The notes under the pieces: generated by a model
What the model was told of the DNA's origin: nothing
Database searches by the model: none
Seen by the model: only the letters and a program-made list of their open reading frames with translations
Part shown: piece after piece, positions 17,145-28,495 of the stretch
How positions within the stretch are numbered: the first letter of the stretch is position 1
How the letters are laid out: each line of letters opens with the position of its first letter
Program-made: the position numbers and the translations under genes
NCBI RefSeq assembly: GCF_025857195.1
Contig: NZ_CP109787.1
Coordinates: 561,501 to 625,500, forward strand
Direction: 5' to 3'
DNA length: 64,000 bases
Origin: Leisingera thetidis
GTDB taxonomy: Bacteria; Pseudomonadota; Alphaproteobacteria; Rhodobacterales; Rhodobacteraceae

Positions 17145-18296
17145 CTAACGCGGGGATTGCCGCGGGCGGTGGATATGGGCGCTCTGCACAATGCCGAAGG
17201 CCCCCAGTAGCACCAGCATTGCCGAGCCGCCGTAAGACACCATCGGCAGCGGCACGCCGACCACCGGCGCGAGCCCCATCACCATCGACATGTTCACGGC
17301 AAAGAACAGGAAGAAGGTGAGGGCAATGCCCATGATCACCAGCGACGAGAACCGGTCCTTGGCGGCAATCGCCGAGGCGATGCAGAACAGGATGATCAGC
17401 ATGTAGATGAACAGCAGGGTAAATCCGCCGATGAAGCCGAACTCCTCCGCCAGGGTGGTAAATATGAAGTCGGTGTGCTTTTCCGGCAGGAAGTTCAGCC
17501 GTGACTGCGTGCCCTGCATGAAGCCGCGGCCTGACCAGCCGCCGGAGCCCAGGGCAATCTTGGACTGGGTAATGTGATAGCCGGCGCCCAGCGGGTCCTG
17601 CGAAGGATCGAGGAAGGTGTCGATGCGGCGGAACTGGTAGTCCTTCAAAAGCTGCCAGTCGGTGCCGCGGCTTTGGAACACCGCGCTGACCAGCCCCATG
17701 CCGGCCGCTATCACCACAGCGAAATAGGCCCAGTGCACGCCCGCCAGGAACATGACCCCGCCGCCGGCCGCCATCAGCAGGATCGAAGTGCCGAGATCCG
17801 GCTGTTTCAGCACCAGTGCTGTCGGCAGCAGGATCAGGAGCACCGGCAGCAGGACCCAGAGGGGCCGCGAGGTTCTTTCGGCCGGCAGCCAGTCGTAATA
17901 GGCGGCCAGCAGCATCACCAGGGCGATCTTGGTGACTTCCGAGGGCTGCAGCCGCATGAAGCCGATGTCGATCCAGCGCTGCGCGCCCATGCCGACGGTG
18001 CCGAACAGCTCCACCGCCACCAGCAGGGCCAGCGAGGCCAGATAGGCCAGCACCGAGACATTGCGCCAGAACCAGATCGGAATCATCGCCACCGCAAACA
18101 TGACACCAAGGCCCAGAGCAAAGCGCTTGGCCTGCGGTTCGACCCAAGGGCTGAACGAACCGCCTGCCACCGAATAGAGCATCAGGAAGCCGACGCTGGA
18201 CACGGTGATCAGCAGCAGCGTCAGCCCCCAGTTCAGGTACAGGACCTTGCGCAGGCCGGAGGGCGTCGATTTGGCGTGGTACTCGAGATAGCTCAT
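17145..18296 (-). CDS. rodA: Rod shape-determining SEDS glycosyltransferase RodA
   Basis: RodA polymerises lipid II into glycan strands in the elongasome. The 383-residue integral membrane protein has about ten hydrophobic helices. SEDS landmarks are present: GAQRWIDIGFMRLQPSE near 104-120, LVLKQPDLGTSILL near 165, the large periplasmic loop SQDPLGAGYHITQSKIALGSGG and PEKHTDFIFTTLAEEFGF. The start ATG overlaps the mrdA stop by four bases, a classic coupled pair of a SEDS polymerase and its class B PBP. Confidence 0.96.
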   Translation of the reverse strand: MSYLEYHAKSTPSGLRKVLYLNWGLTLLLITVSSVGFLMLYSVAGGSFSPWVEPQAKRFALGLGVMFAVAMIPIWFWRNVSVLAYLASLALLVAVELFGTVGMGAQRWIDIGFMRLQPSEVTKIALVMLLAAYYDWLPAERTSRPLWVLLPVLLILLPTALVLKQPDLGTSILLMAAGGGVMFLAGVHWAYFAVVIAAGMGLVSAVFQSRGTDWQLLKDYQFRRIDTFLDPSQDPLGAGYHITQSKIALGSGGWSGRGFMQGTQSRLNFLPEKHTDFIFTTLAEEFGFIGGFTLLFIYMLIILFCIASAIAAKDRFSSLVIMGIALTFFLFFAVNMSMVMGLAPVVGVPLPMVSYGGSAMLVLLGAFGIVQSAHIHRPRQSPR

Positions 18297-20239
18297 GCCC
18301 GGCTGTTCCTGCTGCCCAGCGGGCGCTTGACGCGCTCGCGCTCCAGCCGCTCCTGCTGCGCCTTGATCCGGCTGCGGTCGGCCTTGGGGTAGGCCTCCAG
18401 CGGCGGGGTGCCGTCGTAAAGCGCTTGCAGCAGCACGTCGCGCGCTATCGGCGCGGCCGCTTTGGACCCGCCGCCGCCATGCTCAACCACCACGGCCACG
18501 GCGTATTTCGGGTTGTCGAACGGCGCAAAACAGACGTAAAGCGCATGGTCGCGCCGGTTCCAGGGCAGGTCCTCGTTGCGGATCACCCCGGCAGCCCGTT
18601 CGGCGGCGGTGATGTTGCGTACCTGGCTGGTGCCGCTCTTGCCGGCCATCCGCATGTTTTCAGCAATAATGCGGGAGCGGTAGCCGGTGCCCCTGCGGTC
18701 GTTGCTGACTGAATACATGCCGCGCCGCACCATGCGCAGGTTGTTTTCCCTGACATCCAGGGCAGCCCCGGCGCCACTGGGCTCTTCGATGCCGCCGATG
18801 GACTTCAGAAGCCGCGGCGTGACGCTGCGGCCGGTGGCAATCCGTGCAGTCATCACAGCCAGCTGCAAGGGAGAGGCGAGCATGAAGCCCTGGCCAATGG
18901 AAGAGTTCGCGGTGTCGCCGATCAGCCAGTCCTTGCCATAGGACCGGGCTTTCCATTCCTTGGTCGGGGTGATCCCCTGAGCCACAGCCGACATCGGCAG
19001 GTCGTGCTTGATGCCCAGCCCGAATTTATTGGCCATGGCCGAGATATTGTCGATCCCGGTCTTGATCGCCACGTCGTAGTAATAGACATCGCAGGAGCGT
19101 TTCAGCGAGGTGTTGAGATCCACATGCCCGTGGCCTGCCCGTTTCCAGCAGTGGAAGCGGCGGCCTGCAACTTTCAGGTAACCGGGGCACCAGACGGTTT
19201 CCTCCGGTCCGATCACGCCTTGTTCCAGCGCCGCCAGCGCGGTGATCATCTTGAAGGTGGAGCCGGGCGGGTAGGTGCCCTGCACCGACTTGTTGGACAG
19301 CGGGCGGTAATTGTCTTCGGTCAGCATCCGGTAATCGGCCACCGAAATGCCGCGCACGAACAGGTTCGGGTCAAAGCTGGGCGAGGAGCAAATGGCGCGG
19401 ATGTCGCCATCCTCGCAATCGATCACCACGGCGGCGGCACTCTCCAAGCCCAGCCGCGCCTGCACGTAATTCTGCAGCCCGGCATCGATGGTCAGCTGCA
19501 TGTCAGCACCGGAAATGCCCTCGCGGCGGTCCAGTTCCCGCATCACCCGGCCGGTGGCGTTGACTTCCACCCGTTTGGCGCCCGCCGTGCCGCGCAGCAC
19601 ATCTTCGCGCCTGGCCTCGAATCCGACCTTGCCGATCTGGAAGCGCGGGATCAGCAGCACCGGCTCGGGGTCTTCCATCTTGCTCAGGTCATAATCCGAG
19701 ACCGGTCCGACATATCCCACCACATGGGCAAAATCGCCCAGCTGCGGATAAACCCGCGTCAGGCCGACCTCGGGTGTCACGCCGGGCAGGGCAGGGGCGT
19801 TGACTGCCACCTTGGAAATGTCCTCCCAGCCGATCCGGTCGGCCAGGGTGATCGGCAGGAACGGCGGCGAGCGGCGCATTTCGGTGCGGGCGCGCTCCAG
19901 GTCTTCGGGATCCAGCGGCAGCAGGCTGGACAGCTTGGCAATCACCGCCTCCACGTCGCCGGCATCCTCCGGCACCACCGTGATCCGGTATGAGGGCGAG
20001 TTCTGCGCGATGATCAGCCCGTTTCGGTCGAAGATCTGCCCGCGGGCGGGCGGCAGCAGGCGGATGTTGATCCGGTTCTCCTCGGCGAGCAGGCGGAATT
20101 CATCAGCCTGATCCACCTGCAGATAGCGCATCCTGGCCGCCAGCCCGCCGGCAAAGGCCAGCTGCAGCCCGCCCAGGAACAATGCCCGCCGCGTCATCTT
20201 GCCGTGCGCGGCATCCAGGTCCTTGGAATTGCGTTTCAT
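18293..20239 (-). CDS. mrdA: Penicillin-binding protein 2
   Basis: PBP2 is the class B transpeptidase of cell elongation. The 648-residue protein has a short cytoplasmic tail, one membrane segment (about 17-36), a dimerisation domain starting RGQIFDRNG near 66, and the transpeptidase domain. Active-site motifs are PPGSTFK (Ser327, Lys330), the SxN region around NSSIGQG and KSGTS near 540. A zinc-type cysteine pair CPGYLKV...HCWKR is also present, as in other PBP2s. The start at 20239 overlaps mreD by four bases; the longer upstream frame was rejected. Confidence 0.96.
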   Translation of the reverse strand: MKRNSKDLDAAHGKMTRRALFLGGLQLAFAGGLAARMRYLQVDQADEFRLLAEENRINIRLLPPARGQIFDRNGLIIAQNSPSYRITVVPEDAGDVEAVIAKLSSLLPLDPEDLERARTEMRRSPPFLPITLADRIGWEDISKVAVNAPALPGVTPEVGLTRVYPQLGDFAHVVGYVGPVSDYDLSKMEDPEPVLLIPRFQIGKVGFEARREDVLRGTAGAKRVEVNATGRVMRELDRREGISGADMQLTIDAGLQNYVQARLGLESAAAVVIDCEDGDIRAICSSPSFDPNLFVRGISVADYRMLTEDNYRPLSNKSVQGTYPPGSTFKMITALAALEQGVIGPEETVWCPGYLKVAGRRFHCWKRAGHGHVDLNTSLKRSCDVYYYDVAIKTGIDNISAMANKFGLGIKHDLPMSAVAQGITPTKEWKARSYGKDWLIGDTANSSIGQGFMLASPLQLAVMTARIATGRSVTPRLLKSIGGIEEPSGAGAALDVRENNLRMVRRGMYSVSNDRRGTGYRSRIIAENMRMAGKSGTSQVRNITAAERAAGVIRNEDLPWNRRDHALYVCFAPFDNPKYAVAVVVEHGGGGSKAAAPIARDVLLQALYDGTPPLEAYPKADRSRIKAQQERLERERVKRPLGSRNSRA

Positions 20240-20784
20240 CGGCGGCTCACCAGCGTTTCGGCTTCGGAAGGGGACAGTTTGCGCACGCCCAGAATAGTCT
20301 GGCTGACCCAAACTGCCAGCGGATATGCGGCAATGGTCATGACAACCTGGATCACCGTCAGGCTGAGCGGCGCCTGCTGGACCCCGAACAGGACCAGAAT
20401 CAGCCGGTTCATGGCCGCAATTCCAGCCAGCACCAGGGCCACAGCCAGCCACTCGCTGGCAAAGGTGTTCTCGCGATGCGCGGCCGCCCGCGTTTTCAGG
20501 AACTCGCAGCCCAGCACCGTCAGCAGGGCCAGCAGCCCCGGCGGGCGGTGAAACAGGAGGTCCGCCAGCAGCATCACCAGGCCAATCGACAGCGCGGGCA
20601 CAAAATCCGGGCGCCGCAGCGACCAAACCATGGCCATCGCCAGCAGCAGATCCGGCGGCGCCCAATAGCGCGGCTCGGTGTCCAACGGCAGCAGGTGGAA
20701 GAACATGACCAGCAGCGCCAGTGCCACGTAGGCAAGGCGCATTGTCCAGATCCGGGCGGGCGAAGTGTTAGCCATTGCCGGCAT
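20236..20784 (-). CDS. mreD: Rod shape-determining protein MreD
   Basis: MreD is a small integral membrane subunit of the MreBCD elongation complex. The 182-residue protein has about five hydrophobic segments, among them LAYVALALLVMFFHLLPL, LSIGLVMLLADLLFH and VIQVVMTIAAYPLAVWV. Sequence conservation in MreD is low, but the position between mreC and mrdA is diagnostic. The frame opens at 20784; an ATG at 20775 (MANTSP) is equally plausible and still overlaps the mreC stop. Confidence 0.92.
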   Translation of the reverse strand: MPAMANTSPARIWTMRLAYVALALLVMFFHLLPLDTEPRYWAPPDLLLAMAMVWSLRRPDFVPALSIGLVMLLADLLFHRPPGLLALLTVLGCEFLKTRAAAHRENTFASEWLAVALVLAGIAAMNRLILVLFGVQQAPLSLTVIQVVMTIAAYPLAVWVSQTILGVRKLSPSEAETLVSRR

Positions 20785-21709
20785 CAGCCGTGCCTTCCGT
20801 GGTCTCCCCGCCCAGGTCCTGGGGCCGCGGCTGCGGCATCGGGTCGTCAGGTGCCGCCCCCACCAGCCCGCCCGGGTCCTGGATCACTTCGGTTCCGTGG
20901 TGGCGCAGCACCCGCAGGAACTCCAGCCGGCTGTAGTCGGCCGACAGCCGCACCCGCATCCGGCCGGAGCGGTCCTTGGCCACTTGGCCGATCAGCAGCC
21001 CGGCAGGAAAGACCGAGCCGTCGCCGGAGGAGATCACCCGGTCGCCGGGGCGGACCAGGTCCGGATCTTCCAGAAAGCTCAGCACCGGTGCGGCGCTGTT
21101 GTCGCCGGTCACCAGCGCGGTCTGGCCCGAAGGCTGGATGGTGGCGGGCACGGCGCTGGCGGCATCGGTCAGCAGGATCACCCGCGCGGTGTCGCGGCCG
21201 GTGCCGGAAATCCGCCCCACCAGCCCGATCCCGTCCATTGCCGCCCAGCCGTCATGCACCCCGTCGCGGCTGCCCACGTTCAGCAGCACCGACTGCCGGA
21301 AGGGCGAGCCGCTGTCGGCCATCACCACCCCGGTGATATAGGTGAGCTGCGGATCCAGCCGCACGTTGTTGAGGTCCAGCAGCCGGGCGTTTTCCTGCTC
21401 CAGCTGCAGCGCCGCCTCTTTCCAGGCCCGCATCTGCCGCAGCTCGCTGCGCAGCTCGCGGTTCTGCTCGGCCAGCCGCTGGTAGCTTTGGAAATCGCGC
21501 ACAAGGTTGATGGCGGCGGTGACCGGCACCATCGCCCAGTCCATGCCCGGCACGACCCGGTCCACCACCTGCGCGCGGAACCGTTCGACCCGCGGGCTGT
21601 CGATGCGCCAGACGATAAAGATTACGGCCAGGCACAAGCACAGAACCGCCGTCAGGAGACGCCGCAGCGGGGTTGCGTAATCGTCGCGCTGTGACTTGTC
21701 CTTTGCCAC
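20768..21709 (-). CDS. mreC: Rod shape-determining protein MreC
   Basis: MreC is a periplasmic scaffold anchored in the inner membrane that links MreB to PBP2. The 313-residue protein has one N-terminal membrane segment (about 16-34, LLTAVLCLCLAVIFIVWRI). A coiled-coil stretch near 70-110 (YQRLAEQNRELRSELRQM) is followed by the beta-barrel domains with GVVMADSGSPFRQSVLLNVGSRDGV and GVHDGWAAMDGIGLVGRI. It lies 53 bases after mreB and overlaps mreD by 8 to 17 bases, depending on the mreD start. Confidence 0.95.
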   Translation of the reverse strand: MAKDKSQRDDYATPLRRLLTAVLCLCLAVIFIVWRIDSPRVERFRAQVVDRVVPGMDWAMVPVTAAINLVRDFQSYQRLAEQNRELRSELRQMRAWKEAALQLEQENARLLDLNNVRLDPQLTYITGVVMADSGSPFRQSVLLNVGSRDGVHDGWAAMDGIGLVGRISGTGRDTARVILLTDAASAVPATIQPSGQTALVTGDNSAAPVLSFLEDPDLVRPGDRVISSGDGSVFPAGLLIGQVAKDRSGRMRVRLSADYSRLEFLRVLRHHGTEVIQDPGGLVGAAPDDPMPQPRPQDLGGETTEGTADAGNG

Positions 21710-21762
21710 GTCTCTCCTTCCAGCTTTCAGTCAGCTGGCGCCTTTCCGGCGGCCAGGGGCTG

Positions 21763-22914
<1,152 letters not shown>

Positions 22915-23028
22915 TTATGGTGAAACAGCGCCTTTCCGCCAAGACGGGGCTGTCAAACCCGAGCAACCCCGCGCTGGCTGGCGAGGGGGCTTGCCGGCTT
23001 TGCCGGACCTGGGCTGGAATGCCGGCCG

Positions 23029-23841
23029 TCAGCTGGGGAAAATCCGCTTCATTTCGGCATCGAAATGGGTCCAGGTCAGGCTCGCACTGTTGCCGGCATA
23101 CCCCTCATAATAGGATTTGCCGCTGGAGGTCGGCAGACCGGCCCAGATCTTGGCCAGGTTCAGCATGAAGGTCTTGCGCGGCATTTCGGACCGCAGGAAA
23201 GCGCTGTAGCCGGCCTCCTCGATCAGCTGATGCGCCAGCTGGTCCTGCAGCTCCGGCGAGAACCGGGCCTGCGGCTTCACTTCCTGGTTCCGGACCAGAC
23301 GCCGGAACGTGGCCGGGATCAGCTGGTAGCGGCCGATGGCGTGCGGCTGGCCCGGTGTTGCGTCGATCCAGGCGTTGATTTCGGCGATTGTCATCTGGGT
23401 CGGTTTCTTTGGCGGTTTGCGCGTGGCACCATACTGCACCGCATCATATTGCGCTTTGCCGGCCTCGGCGCTGGCAATCAGGTTCAGCAGCTGCTTGACG
23501 CTGGGCGGCGCCCTCAGGAGCGGGGCGAACAGACCGCCGCCGCTGCGGCCGCGGAACAGGCTGGCCGCGCCGGGATCAAGCGGCACGGCCCCGCGTCCAG
23601 GTTCCGCGCCGGGCAGGGTGTCTGGCAGCAGGCTGGCCACGGCCTGCGGCGCCGTGGCCCGTGATGGCGCCGGGCCGGGCTGCGGGGCAGAGGCCTGGTG
23701 CAGGAAGAACTGATTGCCCACCAGCGAATACCCTTGGGCACTGACCGCCGCCGCAGCGCACAGCAGCAGGGCCAGAATGGACAAAAAAAGGACAAGGGCG
23801 CTTGTTCTAAGGGGCATCGGAACCTGCATTCTGCGGGGCAT
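23029..23841 (-). CDS. Exported lysozyme-like protein
   Basis: A 270-residue protein with a signal peptide (positive start, then LVLFLSILALLLCAAAAVSAQ). A Pro/Ala-rich linker (about 50-120) leads to a lysozyme-like domain. That domain starts LLNLIASAEAGKAQYDAV, with a probable catalytic Glu, and contains INAWIDATPGQPHAIGRYQLIPATFRRL-like features of phage-type muramidases (GRYQ... as in GH104-like enzymes). It is likely to cut or bind peptidoglycan in the periplasm. It lies downstream of mreB on the same strand, but 219 bases before it, not in the operon. Confidence 0.72.
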   Translation of the reverse strand: MPRRMQVPMPLRTSALVLFLSILALLLCAAAAVSAQGYSLVGNQFFLHQASAPQPGPAPSRATAPQAVASLLPDTLPGAEPGRGAVPLDPGAASLFRGRSGGGLFAPLLRAPPSVKQLLNLIASAEAGKAQYDAVQYGATRKPPKKPTQMTIAEINAWIDATPGQPHAIGRYQLIPATFRRLVRNQEVKPQARFSPELQDQLAHQLIEEAGYSAFLRSEMPRKTFMLNLAKIWAGLPTSSGKSYYEGYAGNSASLTWTHFDAEMKRIFPS

Positions 23842-23936
23842 GAGTTGCCGCAGTCTGCCGCTCCGGGGTTGAGATTCCGTTTACCCGGCGGCCGCGCCCC
23901 CTTCCGCCGTCGGGCAATTGCGGCTAGAGGGGGCGC

Positions 23937-24731
23937 ATGCTCTCCTATCAGCACATATACCACGCCGGGAACCTGGCCGATGTCCAGAAGCACGCGCTGC
24001 TTGCCTGGATGCTGGCGTACCTCACCCGCAAGGATAAACCGCTCAGCTATATCGAGACCCATGCAGGCCGCGGCCTCTATCAGCTGGACGCGCCCGAGGC
24101 GGTCAAGACCGGCGAGGCGGAGCAGGGCATCACCCGGGTGCTGGCGGACCACGGTCTGGCAGCTGGCCACCCGCTGCACCGCGCCCTTTCGGAAACCCGC
24201 AAGCAGCACGGGGAGGCGGCCTATCCCGGCTCGCCGCTGGTCGCCGCTTCGCTGCTGCGTCCGGGCGATGCGATGCATTTTGCCGAGCTGCACCCGCAGG
24301 AAAACGCCGCCCTGCGCGCCGCGTTGAAGCCCTGGCGGGCCAAGGTGCATCAGCAGGACGGGTTCGAACTGGCCCTGTCGCTGGCGCCGCCCACGCCCCG
24401 CCGCGGCCTATTGCTGATCGACCCGAGCTACGAGATCAAATCCGACTATGCCCGCATCCCGGGCATCATCGGCCAGCTGCACAGGAAATGGAACGTCGGC
24501 ATTCTGGCGCTGTGGTACCCGATCCTGAAGGACGGCGCCCACACGCAGATGCTCAAGGCGCTGGAGGCACAGGCGTTGCCCGGCGCCCTGCGCCATGAGG
24601 TCTCTTTTCCGCCGGTGCGCGATGGCCACCGGATGGTGGGGTCCGGCATGTTCGTGGTCAATGCCCCCTTTGGCATCGAAGAGGAAGCCGCGCGGCTGAC
24701 GGCGCTGTTCAAAGGCGTTTCCCGCAAGTAG
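23937..24731 (+). CDS. rlmJ: 23S rRNA (adenine(2030)-N6)-methyltransferase RlmJ
   Basis: RlmJ methylates A2030 of 23S rRNA with S-adenosylmethionine. The 264-residue protein has the family N-terminus MLSYQHIYHAGNLADVQKHALL, the motif ETHAGRGLYQL near 40 and the catalytic loop LLIDPSYEIKSDYARI near 161, where most homologues have DPPYE. The substitution of Pro by Ser is worth noting but is probably tolerated. It is transcribed alone. Confidence 0.93.
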   Translation: MLSYQHIYHAGNLADVQKHALLAWMLAYLTRKDKPLSYIETHAGRGLYQLDAPEAVKTGEAEQGITRVLADHGLAAGHPLHRALSETRKQHGEAAYPGSPLVAASLLRPGDAMHFAELHPQENAALRAALKPWRAKVHQQDGFELALSLAPPTPRRGLLLIDPSYEIKSDYARIPGIIGQLHRKWNVGILALWYPILKDGAHTQMLKALEAQALPGALRHEVSFPPVRDGHRMVGSGMFVVNAPFGIEEEAARLTALFKGVSRK

Positions 24732-24856
24732 CCGCGCACCGCCCGCTTCACCAGCGCGGCCAGCTCCGGCGCCGGCCTCTTTGTTGAAGGCCGGCTGCGG
24801 CATTTATGTGGATTTCGGACCTCCGCAGGCTAGAATCCTGGCAGAAGGAGTGCCAA

Positions 24857-26593
24857 ATGGAACGCAGGCTGGCCGCCGTGCTGGCGGCGGATATGGTCGG
24901 CTACAGCCGCCTGATGGACGCGGATGAGCAAGGCACGCTTGCCCGTTTGCGGACCCACAGGATCGAACTGATCGACCCTTCGATCGCCAAAAACCGCGGC
25001 TCCATCATCAAGACGACCGGCGACGGGATGCTGGTGGAATTCGCCAGCGTGTCGGATGCAGTGGCCTGTGCCGCCGAGGTGCAGGGCCGGATGCGCAAGC
25101 GCAATGCGGACGTGGCGCCGGACCAGCGCATTCAGTTTCGGGTCGGAATCAACCTTGGTGACATTATCTTTGAGGACGGCGACATCTACGGCAGCGGCGT
25201 CAATGTGGCGGCCAGGCTGGAGCAGACGGCTGGCGCGGGGGAGATCTGCGTGTCCGCCGCGGTCTACGGGCAAGTGCGCAACACGTCCGGGCTGCTGTTT
25301 GAGGATCTGGGCGAGCAGACCCTGAAAAACATCTCCGAGCCGGTGCGGATCTACCGTTTGCTGCTGGACGAGGAGGTGTCCGCCGCTTCACCGGAGGGCG
25401 CCGGCACGCCGGCGTCGGTGGTGAAGCCTTCGATTGCGGTGCTGCCCTTTGCCAATATGAGCGGAGATCCCGATCAGGAGTTCTTTGCCGACGGGCTGAC
25501 CGAGGACATCCTGACCGAACTCAGCCGCCGCCATGAGCTGTTCGTGATCTCGCGCAACTCGACCTTTGTCTACAAGGGGCAGGCGGTGAATGTGCGCGAG
25601 GCGGCGGAGAAGCTTGGTGCCCGCTACATCGTCGAAGGCAGTGTGCGCAAGGCGGGCAACCGCCTGCGGGTTACCGTGCAGCTGATCGACAGCCGCAACG
25701 ACTCCCATATCTGGGCGGAGAAATACGACCGCGGCCTGGATGACATCTTTGCGATACAGGATGAGGTGACCTCCTCCATCGTGGCGACCTTGCCAGGGCG
25801 GATCGAAGCCTCGCAGCAGGATGAAGTGTCGCGCAAGAAACCTTCAAGCCTTGCGGCTTATGACTGCGTTCTGGCCGCCAAGGTGCTGCATCACCGCAGC
25901 ACCCGCGAGGACAATGCCGAGGCAATGAAGCTGATCGACCGGGCGATTGAGCTGGATCCGGAATACGCGCATGCGCACGCTTGGCGCGGCTGTATCCGCG
26001 GCCAGGCTTGGGGCTATGGCTGGTGCGACGACCGCGACGCCATGCTGGCGCTGGCCAGCGAGTCGATCGAAAAGGCCGCGGCAATGGATGACAATGACGC
26101 GGATGTGCATCGTCTGATGGCGGCGCTCGGGATTGTCCGCAACGATTTGGAGCGGGCGCGCTACCACCAGGAGCGGGCCCTGGCGCTGAACCCGAATTAT
26201 GACCTGTCGGTGGTCCAGATGGGCGAACTGCTGACCTGGACCGGCCGGCCGGAAGAGGGCGCCGAGTGGATCGAAAAGGCGATGCGTCTCAATCCGCATT
26301 TTCCGGCCCGCTTCTGGAGCCATCTGGGCAAGGCGCATTTCACCGCCCGGCTCTATGAGCAGGCGCTGTCCGATTTCATGCGGCTGCCGGCGCTGGATGC
26401 CGTTCAATCGGCACTGGTGGCCGCCAGCCATGGCTGGCTTGGCAACCTGGAACAGGCGGCGGCATACGCAGGCCAAGTCCGCGAGCAGGATCCGGCGGCG
26501 GACATTCCCGCCTTGCTGGCCGGGCTGCATTATGGCCGCAGAGAGGATGCCGAACACTTCAGCGAAGGGCTTCGCAAGGCCGGATTTGATTAG
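24857..26593 (+). CDS. Class III adenylate/guanylate cyclase with FlgO/TolB-like and TPR regions
   Basis: A 578-residue signalling protein. Residues 1-165 are a class III cyclase domain with the metal-binding aspartates Asp12 (LAADMVGYS) and Asp56 (KTTGDGML), Lys52 and the NVAARLE helix near 116. Residues about 190-320 match the FlgO/TolB-like domain found in many rhizobial and Roseobacter cyclases (SIAVLPFANMSGDPDQEFFADGLTEDI). The rest is TPR-like helices (AIELDPEYAHAHAW, ALALNPNYDLSVVQ). There is no membrane segment. The start ATG has AGAAGGAG eight bases upstream. Whether it makes cAMP or cGMP is not shown. Confidence 0.92.
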   Translation: MERRLAAVLAADMVGYSRLMDADEQGTLARLRTHRIELIDPSIAKNRGSIIKTTGDGMLVEFASVSDAVACAAEVQGRMRKRNADVAPDQRIQFRVGINLGDIIFEDGDIYGSGVNVAARLEQTAGAGEICVSAAVYGQVRNTSGLLFEDLGEQTLKNISEPVRIYRLLLDEEVSAASPEGAGTPASVVKPSIAVLPFANMSGDPDQEFFADGLTEDILTELSRRHELFVISRNSTFVYKGQAVNVREAAEKLGARYIVEGSVRKAGNRLRVTVQLIDSRNDSHIWAEKYDRGLDDIFAIQDEVTSSIVATLPGRIEASQQDEVSRKKPSSLAAYDCVLAAKVLHHRSTREDNAEAMKLIDRAIELDPEYAHAHAWRGCIRGQAWGYGWCDDRDAMLALASESIEKAAAMDDNDADVHRLMAALGIVRNDLERARYHQERALALNPNYDLSVVQMGELLTWTGRPEEGAEWIEKAMRLNPHFPARFWSHLGKAHFTARLYEQALSDFMRLPALDAVQSALVAASHGWLGNLEQAAAYAGQVREQDPAADIPALLAGLHYGRREDAEHFSEGLRKAGFD

Positions 26594-26615
26594 GCTGCCT
26601 GCCGGGAAAACGAAA

Positions 26616-26645
26616 AAAGGGCGCCGCACGGGCGCCCTTTTCCGG
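26616..26645. terminator. Bidirectional terminator between cyclase gene and leuA
   Basis: A perfect ten-base stem AAAGGGCGCC/GGCGCCCTTT with a five-base loop. It is flanked by A-rich sequence on the left and T-rich on the right, so it can end transcription of the cyclase gene (plus) and of leuA (minus). Confidence 0.85.
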
Positions 26646-26665
26646 TTTGGCCTGGAAGAAACGGA

Positions 26666-28252
<1,587 letters not shown>

Positions 28253-28324
28253 GCTGGTATCTCTTGTCTCTGTCCTAGGCCCTTAAGGGGCATCATAAGC
28301 CTTCTATGGCGCGCGTGCGGCAAT

Positions 28325-28361
28325 CCTCTGAGCGGGCGCGCCGGAAGGGCACGCTCAGAGG
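28325..28361 (-). promoter_or_regulatory. Attenuator-type hairpin in the leuA leader
   Basis: A perfect ten-base stem, CCTCTGAGCG with CGCTCAGAGG, read on the minus strand. Its 5' arm contains the last Leu codon and the stop codon of the leader peptide, so a ribosome there would melt it. Just downstream GGCGCGC in the loop can pair with GCGCGCC about 20 bases further on, giving an alternative fold. No run of U follows, so whether it terminates or only pauses transcription is unclear. Confidence 0.6.
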
Positions 28362-28441
28362 CGGGCTAGGATCAGTAGGGCGCGCAGAGCGGCACCGCGG
28401 GAGGCGGCGGCGGCAAAGGGGATATCTGCGCAAATGGTCAT
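28355..28441 (-). CDS. leuA leader peptide, 28 residues
   Basis: A short frame from an ATG at 28441 ends in AALRALLILARL. Five of its last ten codons are leucine, two of them the rare CTA, directly before the stop. Such runs make ribosomes stall when charged tRNA-Leu is scarce, as in other amino-acid attenuators. There is no Shine-Dalgarno sequence, and the predicted -10 box ends seven bases before the ATG, so the message probably starts at the A of the start codon (leaderless). Leaderless leader peptides are known in alphaproteobacteria, for example trpL of Sinorhizobium. The Leu bias and position are seen; the function is inferred. Confidence 0.65.
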   Translation of the reverse strand: MTICADIPFAAAASRGAALRALLILARL

Positions 28442-28448
28442 GGCAGGG

Positions 28449-28477
28449 ATTTATACAGAGGCAAGTGCAAATGAAAA
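28449..28477 (-). promoter_or_regulatory. Predicted leuA promoter
   Basis: On the minus strand a -10 box TATAAAT (28449-28455) lies 16 bases after a -35-like TTTTCA (28472-28477). The expected start of transcription falls on the A of the leader-peptide ATG at 28441. The -10 is strong for this GC-rich genome; the -35 is weak. Confidence 0.5.
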
Positions 28478-28495
28478 GCCCATAGGCAGAGAAAT

